From: a bacterium
GTDB taxonomy: Bacteria > Bacillota > Clostridia > Lachnospirales > Lachnospiraceae
Direction: 5' to 3'
DNA: 64,000 nt
NCBI GenBank assembly: GCA_023667365.1
Contig: JAMPAG010000002.1
Coordinates: 1 to 64,000 of the forward strand
The notes under the pieces are model-generated. The model did not search any database. It had not been told where the DNA came from and saw only the letters and a program-made list of their open reading frames with translations. A program made the position numbers and the translations under genes. Positions 1-7,915 of the stretch are shown one piece after another (position 1 is the first letter of the stretch; each line of letters begins with the position of its first letter).

Positions 1-31
1 CTAAAAATAATGTGCGAATGCCCTCATAAAA

Positions 32-67
32 GGTTACAGAGAGGGTTACAGAGAAGGTAACAGAGAA
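32..67. repeat. Three tandem 12-bp units
   Basis: Three near-identical 12-mers of the form GGTTACAGAGAR lie head to tail at 32-43, 44-55 and 56-67 (the third has GGTAAC). The rest of 1-280 contains no gene that I can support. It does contain a perfect T6-GCGC-A6 palindrome near 165-182. Function unknown. Confidence 0.7.
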
Positions 68-280
68 ATTTCCACAATGCTAAACCTTATTCTATTGCAT
101 TTGCGCAGAATTTTTCCCACCTTTTCCGTGCCCAGATAATGATTATTTTCCATAAATCCTCTTTTTTTGCGCAAAAAACACACGCAGCACCCGTACCGTA
201 ATCAGATTTACGCGCGGCGCGCCACATGTGCCGTTTATTTCCTTATTTATTTTCAGATGACATTTTATTTCCCCGCCCGC

Positions 281-448
281 CTAAAAGCAAAGGGCAATAT
301 CCTGCACAATGGTCTTTATTGCCTCCGGCAGCACATCAAGGCCTAATATCATAATATTCTTTTCGGTTTCTTTGTCTATTGCGACCAAAAATAATTCCGG
401 CGCCTTTGCAATCCGCTCCTTCATATGCTGCACGGAGCATGCTTCATT
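281..448 (-). pseudogene. Remnant of a GNAT N-acetyltransferase
   Basis: Reading leftward directly after the amber stop of the metallophosphoesterase, and in its frame, 55 codons run to a TAG at 281-283. The peptide contains ACSVQHMKERI, APELFLVAIDKE and GLDVLPE. These resemble the start, first strand and acetyl-CoA-site strand of a GNAT family common in Clostridia. In intact proteins a stretch of some tens of residues separates the LFLVAID and GLDVLPE blocks; here they are almost adjacent (an internal deletion), and the sequence goes out of frame right after LPE. There is no good ribosome binding site; the only internal ATG is at 424. I infer a dead fragment. The family assignment rests on remembered motifs. 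Confidence 0.6.
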
Positions 449-1132
449 CTATTTTCCCCATATATCCATCCTGTCCAATACCCCCTGCACGTCAATCCCC
501 TGATGTGTTGTATAAATCTGAAGTATCTGGTTTGCCAGTTTTTCATCTATCCCGTTTCTCTTAACAATCTCGTTAACCGGCTTACCCGCATCCATCTGTT
601 TCATGATTCTGCCGATAAGCTTTGCCATATCTTTATCCGGAGGTTCTGTGCTATCAGTCATAAGCTGCGGCAAACAGTCCACCTTCTCAAAGGAAAAACT
701 CCTGTCTTCCTCGTCAATCGTCAGTATTGCCATGGTGATTTCCTGATGAAACCGCCTTGGTCCGCAGCTGCCTGGATTGAAATAACATACCTTTTCTTTG
801 TACTCCTCAGAATATTTGTGAGAATGTCCATATATCACAATATCCTTATCCGATACATCTTCCTGAATCTGTCTGCGGTTATGGATGACGAAAATTTTCA
901 ATCCAAAAAGCTCCAGTTCCCTGCTGACAGGTATCCCATCCGCCCAACTGTCCTTATCAGCGTTTCCCCTGACAAAATATGTGGTTCCAAGAGCTTTGAT
1001 TTTCTCCGCAGCTTCTTTCGAGGCAATATCCCCTGCGTGTACAATCAGCTCGCATTCCTTTATTTTTTCTGTTATCTCCGGTCGCAATAATGAATGCGTA
1101 TCGGAGATGACCGCTACCTTATGCGTTGACAT
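449..1132 (-). CDS. YfcE/MJ0936-type metallophosphoesterase
   Basis: A 227-residue calcineurin-like phosphodiesterase. The metal-binding motifs are in order: SDTH at residues 10-13, HAGD at 32-35, RGNAD at 55-59 and GHSH at 102-105. These bind two metal ions for phosphodiester hydrolysis. It has no signal peptide or membrane segment, so it should be cytosolic. The core resembles the YfcE/MJ0936 family (about 160 residues). The remaining ~70 residues form a charged helical tail ending in a segment like a small helix-turn-helix, whose role is unknown. It is transcribed leftward and followed at once by a decayed acetyltransferase. Substrate unknown. Confidence 0.85.
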   Translation of the reverse strand: MSTHKVAVISDTHSLLRPEITEKIKECELIVHAGDIASKEAAEKIKALGTTYFVRGNADKDSWADGIPVSRELELFGLKIFVIHNRRQIQEDVSDKDIVIYGHSHKYSEEYKEKVCYFNPGSCGPRRFHQEITMAILTIDEEDRSFSFEKVDCLPQLMTDSTEPPDKDMAKLIGRIMKQMDAGKPVNEIVKRNGIDEKLANQILQIYTTHQGIDVQGVLDRMDIWGK

Positions 1133-1317
1133 GCGTTTTCTTGCGCCTTTCGCTAATACCCCTTTGCGGGACTGTTTCAGACCTCTGTGCTTTCGATCCC
1201 GGCTGCTGTTTATTCAAATACCTTCTTCAAATTTATGAAAGCTTTGTTCACCCTATCATTCACCTTGTTTTTCCCTAGAATCATCACGCATTTTCTCTAA
1301 GAAATGCAGAATCCACA

Positions 1318-1352
1318 ATGGCTTGCCATACATTTCTGTATGAACAAGCCAT
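1318..1352 (-). terminator. Hairpin downstream of tRNA-Arg
   Basis: An inverted repeat ATGGCTTG...CAAGCCAT (1318-1325 / 1345-1352) extends inward through an imperfect CATACA/TGTATG pairing. It starts 13 bases past the tRNA 3' end on the minus strand. The following sequence is only moderately T-rich, so this is a plausible rather than canonical terminator or processing hairpin. Confidence 0.4.
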
Positions 1353-1365
1353 AAGGGTTTCAGAG

Positions 1366-1438
1366 CGTTGGTGAGGTGACTCGAACACCCGATCTTCCGC
1401 TTAGGAGGCGGCTGCACTATCCACTGTGCTACACCAAC
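1366..1438 (-). tRNA. tRNA-Arg (anticodon CCU)
   Basis: The reverse complement folds as a full cloverleaf. The acceptor stem is GTTGGTG/CACCAAC, the D stem GCAC/GTGC, and the anticodon loop CTCCTAA gives anticodon CCU (reads AGG). The T arm is GGGTG-TTCGAGT-CACCT and the discriminator base is G. The first anticodon-stem pair is a G-A mismatch (27-43). CCA is not encoded. A good promoter lies upstream at 1519-1547. Confidence 0.93.
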
Positions 1439-1518
1439 AAATAGGACAAATCCGCAAATACACGGATCATCCGGCTATGAAGTTATATAAAAATGAGCCG
1501 CTGCTTTTACCATCATTC

Positions 1519-1547
1519 AGTATAGCGGACGACAATCCAAACGTCAA
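1519..1547 (-). promoter_or_regulatory. Sigma-A promoter for tRNA-Arg
   Basis: On the minus strand TTGACG (1542-1547), a 17-base spacer and TATACT (1519-1524) match the housekeeping consensus. The predicted start is near 1512, giving about 75 bases of leader before the tRNA. It sits just beyond the DUF3881 stop codon, so the tRNA has its own promoter. Confidence 0.7.
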
Positions 1548-1560
1548 GCAGAACTCTTTT

Positions 1561-2445
1561 TTACCCCGGAAAGTGAAGATACCCCTGCAGCCAGATCGCG
1601 CCCTTGAAGCGTCTGCCGACGGCCGGTTCGCCAAGCAGATCGCTGCTGTTGATGCAGACGTCAAAGATCAGCTCGTTGCAATTGACCGTCAGGATATAGA
1701 TCTGCTCCGACGTAATCACATTCGCCACCGTCCGGCACTCCATGATCTCGCCCAAAAGAGAATATTGATCGCACTCGACGCCGTAGGGCATAAAATACGT
1801 GTCCACGAGCGAATAAATATCCTGCGTGTGAATCTTGCGCGAAATTGCCGTGTAGGTGTCCATATCTTCCAGAGTCAGACTTTCGATCGCTTCCTCGTCG
1901 CCCTGCCTGGCTGCCGCCAAAAGAGAATAGCGGTCGGCGGTCGCCTTTTTTACGCTCGCTTTCTGCTTTTCGCTTTTAATGATCGGCATCATAATCGTAC
2001 CGGAAATGCACAGTGCGGAAAGCGTCAGCGTTGTCCCGCGCACGGGCAGCAGGCTTAGGTTTTTTGCCCGGATATAAGGAACGATATTCTGCATATAAAA
2101 GATCAGGGTGACGCCGACTTTCATATCGTCGCAGACTCCCGCGTAGGACTCCTGCGCCGCATGGCGCTCAACGGAAACGTCCTCCTGTGTCGTAACGCCC
2201 TCTCCGCGCACATAAGGAAAATAATAATCATATGTGAAATTATTCGTCTCGTCAAACTCTCCGCGGACCGTAATCCCGATCCGTTCTCCGCATGCCATGC
2301 TGAACTCGGCAAACATAGAGTCATCCTCTGTCCCTGAGGTATAACTTTTTTCCGTTGCCCTCTGAATGGAATACGTGATCAGTTCGCGGAGCTGCTTTTT
2401 TGTCGTGATCTGGGAAAACCCGATCGCCCGTAAATATCTATGCAA
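1561..2445 (-). CDS. DUF3881 family protein
   Basis: A 294-residue protein of the uncharacterised DUF3881 family, found mainly in Lachnospiraceae. I recognise the N-terminus HRYLRAIGFS and the general composition. The reading frame is open further upstream into serS, but the family starts at the HRYLRAIGF segment. A TTG codon at 2445 lies six bases after an AGAGAGG ribosome binding site, so I place the start there. It begins 13 bases after the serS stop and is probably cotranscribed with it. No signal peptide, membrane segment or catalytic motif stands out. Function unknown. Confidence 0.75.
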   Translation of the reverse strand: MHRYLRAIGFSQITTKKQLRELITYSIQRATEKSYTSGTEDDSMFAEFSMACGERIGITVRGEFDETNNFTYDYYFPYVRGEGVTTQEDVSVERHAAQESYAGVCDDMKVGVTLIFYMQNIVPYIRAKNLSLLPVRGTTLTLSALCISGTIMMPIIKSEKQKASVKKATADRYSLLAAARQGDEEAIESLTLEDMDTYTAISRKIHTQDIYSLVDTYFMPYGVECDQYSLLGEIMECRTVANVITSEQIYILTVNCNELIFDVCINSSDLLGEPAVGRRFKGAIWLQGYLHFPG

Positions 2446-2458
2446 AACACACCTCTCT

Positions 2459-3739
2459 CTAGCGAAGCTCCGTCTTGCCGCCCATATAGGGACGAAGCAC
2501 TTCCGGAATCCGGATGGAACCGTCCGCTTGTAGATTATTTTCCAAAAATGCAATCAACATTCTCGGCGGCGCCGCCACCGTATTATTCAACGTATGCGCA
2601 TAATACTTTTTGCCGTCTTCGCCGTTTACCCGGATCTTTAATCTTCTCGCCTGCGCGTCTCCTAAATTCGAGCAGCTCCCCACTTCAAAATACTTCTGCT
2701 GCCTCGGCGACCATGCCTCCACGTCAAACGATTTCACTTTTAGATCCGCCAGGTCGCCCGAACAGCATTCCAGCGTCCGGACGGGAATATCCATGGAACG
2801 GAAAAGATCAACCGTATTCTGCCACAGCTTGTCAAACCACATCGGCGATTCCTCCGGTTTGCAGACAACGATCATCTCCTGCTTTTCAAACTGGTGGATC
2901 CGATAAATGCCGCGCTCCTCGATGCCGTGCGCTCCTTTCTCTTTTCGGAAGCAGGGAGAATAACTCGTCAATGTTTTCGGCAGCTCCTGCTCCGGAAGAA
3001 TCGTATCAATAAATTTACCAATCATGGAATGCTCGCTTGTACCGATCAGGTAAAGATCCTCTCCCTCGATCTTATACATCATCGCATCCATTTCCGCAAA
3101 ACTCATAACGCCGGTCACAACGCTGCTGCGGATCATAAACGGCGGCACACAGTACGTAAAACCGCGGTCGATCATAAAATCGCGCGCATAGGAAATGACC
3201 GCGGAATGCAGCCTCGCAATATCCCCCATCAAATAGTAGAAACCATTGCCGGCAACTTTTCTTGCACTGTCCAAATCAATTCCGTTTAAGCGCTCCATGA
3301 TCTCCGTGTGATACGGAATCTCAAAATCGGGAACAACCGGCTCGCCGTATTTTGTCACCTCGACATTTTCCGTATCATTCTTTCCGATCGGTACGGACGG
3401 ATCAATGATGTTCGGGATCGTCATCATGATCTTCGTAATCTTTTCGCCAAGCTCCGTCTCCTTTGCGGAGAGTTCCTCCAGCTGTTTTGCCTGATCGGCA
3501 ACCTGCTGTTTGACCGCTTCGGCCTCTTCTTTTTTGCCTTGTCCCATCAATGCGCCGATCTGTTTCGAAAGCTTATTGCGGTTTGCCCTAAGCGTATCCG
3601 CTTCCTGCTGCGTTTTTCTCGCCTCGCTGTCAAGCGTGATAACCTCGTCCACCAGCGGAAGTTTTTCGTCCTGAAATTTCTTTCGGATATTTTCTTTGAC
3701 TGCTTCCGGATTTTCTCTTAAAAATTTAATGTCGATCAT
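2459..3739 (-). CDS. serS: Seryl-tRNA synthetase
   Basis: A 426-residue class II aminoacyl-tRNA synthetase that charges tRNA-Ser. Residues ~38-105 form the antiparallel coiled-coil arm that grips the tRNA. Motif 2 runs from FRKEKG (264) to HQFEK (282-286), and motif 3 is at 384-402. Two blocks differ from the common bacterial enzyme. The serine-site TAE is TSEH (234-237), and motif 3 reads NNTVAAPPRMLIAFLEN where E. coli has a GTALAVGRT-type block. This variant is characteristic of many Clostridia and is not decay. The start has a strong GGAGG. It lies 87 bases downstream of the HD-GYP gene. No T-box fits in that gap. Confidence 0.95.
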   Translation of the reverse strand: MIDIKFLRENPEAVKENIRKKFQDEKLPLVDEVITLDSEARKTQQEADTLRANRNKLSKQIGALMGQGKKEEAEAVKQQVADQAKQLEELSAKETELGEKITKIMMTIPNIIDPSVPIGKNDTENVEVTKYGEPVVPDFEIPYHTEIMERLNGIDLDSARKVAGNGFYYLMGDIARLHSAVISYARDFMIDRGFTYCVPPFMIRSSVVTGVMSFAEMDAMMYKIEGEDLYLIGTSEHSMIGKFIDTILPEQELPKTLTSYSPCFRKEKGAHGIEERGIYRIHQFEKQEMIVVCKPEESPMWFDKLWQNTVDLFRSMDIPVRTLECCSGDLADLKVKSFDVEAWSPRQQKYFEVGSCSNLGDAQARRLKIRVNGEDGKKYYAHTLNNTVAAPPRMLIAFLENNLQADGSIRIPEVLRPYMGGKTELR

Positions 3740-3826
3740 TTTACTGTCTCCTCCCGATGATTCTCTTTCCGGTCTTTTATGATACGGTGATACTGATGAT
3801 TCTTATTGATTCCTGCAGACCCGCTG

Positions 3827-4879
3827 TCAGAATGTGTCCTCCACAAAAACGGATTTTTCCTGCACAAGATCCCGCTCTATCTCACTTGTGACAGTTTTTC
3901 CATTTTTATCACGGATAATGCGGACGATCGGACGGTCAGGAAACGCATGATTCTGCTTGACTACGATCGCCTCTTCTCCCGTGTTGAGCTTCACTTTTGT
4001 TCCGCCTGGGTAAATCGCAATAAAATTCAGAAAATTCTCCACCAGCTCCTGCGGAAACAATTGGTTCGCAGCTGTCCGCAAGAATTCCACCGCCTTATGA
4101 ACTTTTGTGCGTTCATACCCAATCCCGCTGATCATTTCATCGAACATATCGCAGATGGTGATGATCTGCACGGGAACCGGAATCGACGTCGCGTGCAGCG
4201 GATAGCCTGACCCATCTATGTGCTCATGGTGCATGAGGATCATATTCTTACTTTCATTTGACAGCCACGTCTCATTTTTTAACGAGGTATAGGCATATAC
4301 CGGATGCTTTTTGTATTCGGCAAACTCTAACTCTGACATTTCTGTCATATTTTTATTTCGATAGTCAATCGTCAGATACCGCAGCCCTAAGTCATGCAGC
4401 AGACACGCCAAACCCATATCATGAACCGTATCGCTTGTCAGAGAATGTTTGAGGGCGACCACCGTAACCAATGTGCACAGGCTGATCGAATGCTCATAAA
4501 TATCCGCACTCCGTTCTCTAATATCGTAAACTTTTTCGAGCACATGATTTTCCGTCAAAATTTCCGTAATGATGGCGTCCGCCGTCTGGCAAAGTTCCTG
4601 CAGCTCATCATTATGTTGATACGTATGCTTTTCAATCACATCGCGAAGCTTGTCATGAAAATCCTTTTCCATATTTTTTCGCAAAATAACAATTTCGCTG
4701 ACCGGAACTTTTAATTCCTCATGAATAAAGACTTCCTTGATCTCAAGCTCTCTCAGTTTTTCGATATATTCTTTTTTCAAGACCGTGCCGCTTCCGAGTA
4801 AGACTTGATAATTCCTTGTCATAATGTCCTGTTCCAGAACATTTCCCTCTTCCAGCTCATCCACTTTTATTAGTTTCAA
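3827..4879 (-). CDS. HD-GYP domain c-di-GMP phosphodiesterase
   Basis: A 350-residue cytosolic protein. An N-terminal ~110-residue region without a recognised sensor precedes an HD-GYP domain with H130, HD at 162-163, and an HHEHIDGSGYP block at 217-227. These are the metal ligands and the GYP signature of enzymes that degrade cyclic di-GMP. The C-terminal ~60 residues look like a small beta-rich domain. It lies 53 bases after the DUF4446 gene and upstream of serS, in what looks like one leftward operon. A large EAL protein at the other end of the window suggests c-di-GMP signalling is active in this organism. Confidence 0.88.
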   Translation of the reverse strand: MKLIKVDELEEGNVLEQDIMTRNYQVLLGSGTVLKKEYIEKLRELEIKEVFIHEELKVPVSEIVILRKNMEKDFHDKLRDVIEKHTYQHNDELQELCQTADAIITEILTENHVLEKVYDIRERSADIYEHSISLCTLVTVVALKHSLTSDTVHDMGLACLLHDLGLRYLTIDYRNKNMTEMSELEFAEYKKHPVYAYTSLKNETWLSNESKNMILMHHEHIDGSGYPLHATSIPVPVQIITICDMFDEMISGIGYERTKVHKAVEFLRTAANQLFPQELVENFLNFIAIYPGGTKVKLNTGEEAIVVKQNHAFPDRPIVRIIRDKNGKTVTSEIERDLVQEKSVFVEDTF

Positions 4880-4932
4880 TTCGCCCCAAGTCCTTTTCTG
4901 CTATCATCATTTTCATTATTAAATAAGGAAGG

Positions 4933-5451
4933 CTATTTTTTTGAAGAGTCGATCGCTATTTGAAGCGCTTCCTTTTCTTCCTCGCCGAGATCGATCGCAC
5001 ATGTGCCTGCCGTGATCTCTTTTGTGTAAGAATAACAGCCGTCGCTGCTATGAACGGAATTCAATATAAATCCGTCATTCTTATCATTCAAAAGAGCAAG
5101 ACTGAAGCTGAGCTTCCCGCCCATCTCCTTAAACGCATCATATTTTACAATACCGACCTTCTGGAACGTGAACGCCAGATTGTGATAAATTTTACGAATA
5201 TCTTTCCGATTCTGCTCGGTCGAACGCTTCAAAAATTCGTTGTCCTCTTTGATCGTAACAATATCGGACTCCAGTGATGCCGCTTTTGTGCCTTTCATAA
5301 AGCGGTTGATTCTTTTTTTCATCTTTGCTATCTGCACAAGAGAAACGATCACAAGGACCAACAGTACCAGACACAAAACTAAAATTCCTATGAGTACATA
5401 CGCAATATCTAAATTTCCCAAACCTATCCTATCCAATAATTGACTATTCAT
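4933..5451 (-). CDS. DUF4446 family membrane-anchored protein
   Basis: A 172-residue protein with a single strongly hydrophobic segment (about residues 14-40), then a basic patch, a coiled-coil region and a C-terminal globular part. This is the architecture of DUF4446, usually encoded next to parB in Firmicutes; its function is unknown. I chose the ATG at 5451 (MNSQLLDR), nine bases after a GGAG. An in-frame ATG at 5472 has no ribosome binding site. It begins 59 bases after parB. The conserved position suggests a link to chromosome segregation or the cell envelope. Confidence 0.8.
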   Translation of the reverse strand: MNSQLLDRIGLGNLDIAYVLIGILVLCLVLLVLVIVSLVQIAKMKKRINRFMKGTKAASLESDIVTIKEDNEFLKRSTEQNRKDIRKIYHNLAFTFQKVGIVKYDAFKEMGGKLSFSLALLNDKNDGFILNSVHSSDGCYSYTKEITAGTCAIDLGEEEKEALQIAIDSSKK

Positions 5452-5510
5452 TCGTATTTTCTCCGTTTCCATCCAGGCAAGTCCGGTATCCGACAGTCCG
5501 CCGTCATCTG

Positions 5511-6428
5511 CTACGGCGTGTTTGACTTGTTGAGCGTATCGAGAATTCTTTCGAGATCATCATGAGAATAAAATTCGATCTCGATTTTTCCTGTTCCGTC
5601 CCCTTTTCCGCTCACGGCAACTTTTGTTCCAAGGCGCTGTTTTAATTTTTCCTGAATATCCTGGTAAACCGCTTCCAGGCTTTCGTTTTTCTCTTTTTCT
5701 TTTTTCTCTTTGGCAGGCTTACCGATCGCCTTTACGATTTTTTCTATATCGCGCACGCTCAGCTTTTCATCAAAGATTCTCTGCGCCAGCGCATACTGCT
5801 CGTCCGCATCTTCAATCGCTAAAAGAGCACGGGCATGTCCCGTTGAGATCATGTCGCTGATCACCATTTGCTGCACTTCATCGGACAATTTCAAAAGGCG
5901 CATGGAATTGGTAACAGCGGCACGACTTTTGGAAACGCGCTCCGCAACCTCGTCCTGCTTTAAGTTGAATTCCGTCAACAGCTTTTTATATGCCTGCGCT
6001 TCCTCGATCGGATTTAAGTTTTCACGTTGAATATTTTCGATCAAAGAGATTTCGACAATTTCCTGTTCTGTCAGATTGCGGATAATCACCGGTACTTCTT
6101 TTAATCCTGCAATCTTTGCGGCGCGCCAGCGGCGCTCGCCTGCCACGATTTCATAATAGCCGTCGCGCTGCTGCACAAGGATCGGCTGCAACAGACCAAA
6201 TTGCTTGATAGAATCGGCGAGCTCCTGTAAGGCGTCCTCGTCGAAATTTTTTCTCGGCTGATCTCTGTTCGGCTCTACCATCGTAATCTTTACAAGCGTT
6301 TCCGATGATGATTCTGAATGGTCTTCTTTTTTTGCCTTATCATTCTCCGCCGTCTTCGGCTTTGCGTCTACGCCCAGCCCGCTCGGAATCAGTGCGTCCA
6401 ACCCTTTTCCCAATCTCTTTGTCGCCAT
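5511..6428 (-). CDS. parB: Chromosome partitioning protein ParB (Spo0J)
   Basis: About 305 residues. The N-terminus LGKGLDALIPS is the ParA-activating peptide typical of Spo0J. The CTPase/ParB domain carries NRDQPRKNFDED, GERRWRA and ENIQRENLNPIEEA. The helix-turn-helix region KQDEVAERVSKSRAAVTNSMRLL reads parS. The C-terminal dimerisation domain follows a lysine/glutamate-rich linker. I placed the start at the ATG four bases after the parA stop, because homologues begin there; two upstream ATGs overlap parA. It spreads from parS sites, three of which lie at 7.46-7.71 kb, and loads SMC near the origin. Confidence 0.95.
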   Translation of the reverse strand: MATKRLGKGLDALIPSGLGVDAKPKTAENDKAKKEDHSESSSETLVKITMVEPNRDQPRKNFDEDALQELADSIKQFGLLQPILVQQRDGYYEIVAGERRWRAAKIAGLKEVPVIIRNLTEQEIVEISLIENIQRENLNPIEEAQAYKKLLTEFNLKQDEVAERVSKSRAAVTNSMRLLKLSDEVQQMVISDMISTGHARALLAIEDADEQYALAQRIFDEKLSVRDIEKIVKAIGKPAKEKKEKEKNESLEAVYQDIQEKLKQRLGTKVAVSGKGDGTGKIEIEFYSHDDLERILDTLNKSNTP

Positions 6429-6432
6429 CCCC

Positions 6433-7200
6433 TTATTCATCCTTTCCGCCAATAATTTCATCCGCCAGATTCATATATGCCTCCGCTCCCGCAGATTTCG
6501 GGTCATATACGCTGATCGGCATACCATAACTCGGAGCCTCAGCCAAACGGATATTTCTTGGTATCATCGTTTCGTATACTTTTGCTTTCAGATTTGCTTT
6601 TACATTTTCGACAACCTGCATGGAAAGATTTGTCCTTGCATCAAACATTGTAAAAAGAACACCTTCCAAATCCAGATCCGGATTCAAACGTTCCTTCACC
6701 AGATTGACAGTATGGATCAACTGGCTTAAACCCTCCAAAGCATAATACTCGCATTGAATCGGAACGAGTACGGAATCTGACGTTGTCATGGCATTGATCG
6801 TCAGCATATTTAAGGATGGCGGGCAATCAATGATAATATAGTCATATTTGTCTTTCACATAATCGACTTCGTTCTTGAGAATAAATTCTTTTTTATCAAC
6901 GCCGATCAACTCAATTTCTGATGCGGCAAGATTTACATTTGATGGGATAATGTCAACACGTTCAATCACATTTTCGATCAAACAGTCCCGGATCGAACAA
7001 TCTCCCAGAATCAGTTCGTAAATCGTATTTTCTAATTCATTCTTGTCAATACCAAATCCGCTCGTTGTGTTTCCCTGCGGATCCGTATCAATCACAAGAA
7101 CTTTCTTTCCCTTTAGCGCCAATGCCGCCGACAGGTTGATGGAGGTTGTGGTCTTCCCTACTCCTCCTTTTTGATTTGCAATTGCGATAATTTTACCCAT
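6433..7200 (-). CDS. parA: Chromosome partitioning ATPase ParA (Soj)
   Basis: A 255-residue deviant Walker-A ATPase: KGGVGKTT at 11-18, VIDTDPQGN at the A' position, and IIDCPPSL as Walker B. Length and sequence match the chromosomal Soj subgroup. It binds DNA non-specifically when ATP-bound and is stimulated by the ParB N-terminus; in Bacillus it also regulates DnaA. It is first in the leftward operon with parB. The untranslated region upstream holds the parS cluster and an extended -10 promoter, so ParB may bear on its own transcription. Confidence 0.96.
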   Translation of the reverse strand: MGKIIAIANQKGGVGKTTTSINLSAALALKGKKVLVIDTDPQGNTTSGFGIDKNELENTIYELILGDCSIRDCLIENVIERVDIIPSNVNLAASEIELIGVDKKEFILKNEVDYVKDKYDYIIIDCPPSLNMLTINAMTTSDSVLVPIQCEYYALEGLSQLIHTVNLVKERLNPDLDLEGVLFTMFDARTNLSMQVVENVKANLKAKVYETMIPRNIRLAEAPSYGMPISVYDPKSAGAEAYMNLADEIIGGKDE

Positions 7201-7255
7201 TTCTATTCCTTTCTTCAGGACTTCTCTCGAATATCTCTCACAAATTCACTTTACG

Positions 7256-7284
7256 ATTATAACACTATTTGTCACGAGATTCTA
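7256..7284 (-). promoter_or_regulatory. Probable parAB promoter (extended -10)
   Basis: On the minus strand TATAAT (7256-7261) is preceded by TGT, giving an extended -10 element. The -35 hexamer at 17 bases (TAGAAT, 7279-7284) is weak. The start is predicted about 50 bases before the parA ATG. Confidence 0.55.
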
Positions 7285-7402
7285 CCATAGATTGCGGATT
7301 CTTTTGAAATTATTTTGATGGAATTTCTATTAAAACGGACAGTCACAAATAGAAAATCTATATTTTGTGGTCATTTGATTTTTTCTTTATTTTGAATAAC
7401 AA

Positions 7403-7433
7403 TGTTTCACGCCCTTTTATAAAATGTTTCACG
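7403..7433. promoter_or_regulatory. Two parS half-sites
   Basis: The motif TGTTTCACG, the left half of parS, occurs at 7403-7411 and 7425-7433 without the matching right half. The two copies face the same way and are 22 bases apart, next to the full parS sites. Confidence 0.5.
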
Positions 7434-7461
7434 AATTTTGGTCACAATATCTTGTGGAAAA

Positions 7462-7477
7462 TGTTTCACGTGAAACA
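7462..7477. promoter_or_regulatory. parS site 1 (perfect)
   Basis: TGTTTCACGTGAAACA is an exact match to the 16-bp bacterial parS palindrome bound by ParB. It lies about 260 bp upstream of parA. Confidence 0.97.
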
Positions 7478-7511
7478 TAAATATCGTGTTTGGAAAATTT
7501 TGGACGGACAA

Positions 7512-7527
7512 TGTTTCACGTGAAACA
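7512..7527. promoter_or_regulatory. parS site 2 (perfect)
   Basis: A second exact TGTTTCACGTGAAACA, 50 bp from site 1 centre to centre. Confidence 0.97.
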
Positions 7528-7634
7528 TTGTTTAACATCAAAACTAGATATAGATTAGTATAAAATAGCAAAGATTCGATAACGATACAATTATAATATA
7601 AGACTGAATTTTTTATGATAGATTCTTTATAAAT

Positions 7635-7684
7635 TCAGGTATCAAAAGCCTGCAATCAAATGTCAACAGATTGTGCAAAAGATT
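7635..7684. repeat. Diverged half-copy of the 35.3-kb palindromic element
   Basis: This stretch reads ATCAAAAGCCTGCAAT, then CAGATTGTGCAAAAGAT after a short gap. It lines up with the left arm of the 232-bp inverted repeat at 35250 (TCAAAAGCCCTGCAAT ... CAGATTGCACAAAAGAA) with a few substitutions and small gaps. No second arm is seen here. By-eye alignment only. Confidence 0.4.
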
Positions 7685-7697
7685 TTTCCTATTTCAA

Positions 7698-7713
7698 TGT
7701 TTCACATGAAACA
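7698..7713. promoter_or_regulatory. parS site 3 (one mismatch)
   Basis: TGTTTCACATGAAACA differs from parS at one central position (G to A). It is 186 bp from site 2, between parA and the SGNH hydrolase gene. Single-mismatch sites are often still bound by ParB. Confidence 0.85.
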
Positions 7714-7915
7714 TTTTCCAAGCTAAAAACGTCTAACTCATGGTGTTAGGATTTAGGTGTTAAAAATAAAGTCGAATAAGTTTTACCAGATAATACTTTT
7801 TTCTTATTCACAAATAGAACAAAAGGGGGTAAACTTGAAGTATTCAAAATGAAAAGATGTGAAAAACATTTCACACGCGACGCCTGTTAGATGCAGGGAT
7901 CAGAAAGGCATTTAC

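Noticed and set aside
425-1090. Long open frame on the plus strand across the metallophosphoesterase
   Set aside because: It is the opposite-strand shadow of a gene with clear catalytic motifs; the peptide shows no family features and no ribosome binding site.
2459-3739. serS motif 3 (NNTVAAPPRM) and TSEH as signs of a non-synthetase paralogue
   Set aside because: The same variant sequence is what I recall for normal serS in many Clostridia, the other motifs are intact and no second serS is seen in the window, so it is annotated as the working enzyme.
3740-3826. Possible T-box riboswitch before serS
   Set aside because: The gap is 87 bases, too short for a T-box, and contains no T-box sequence or specifier stem that I could see.
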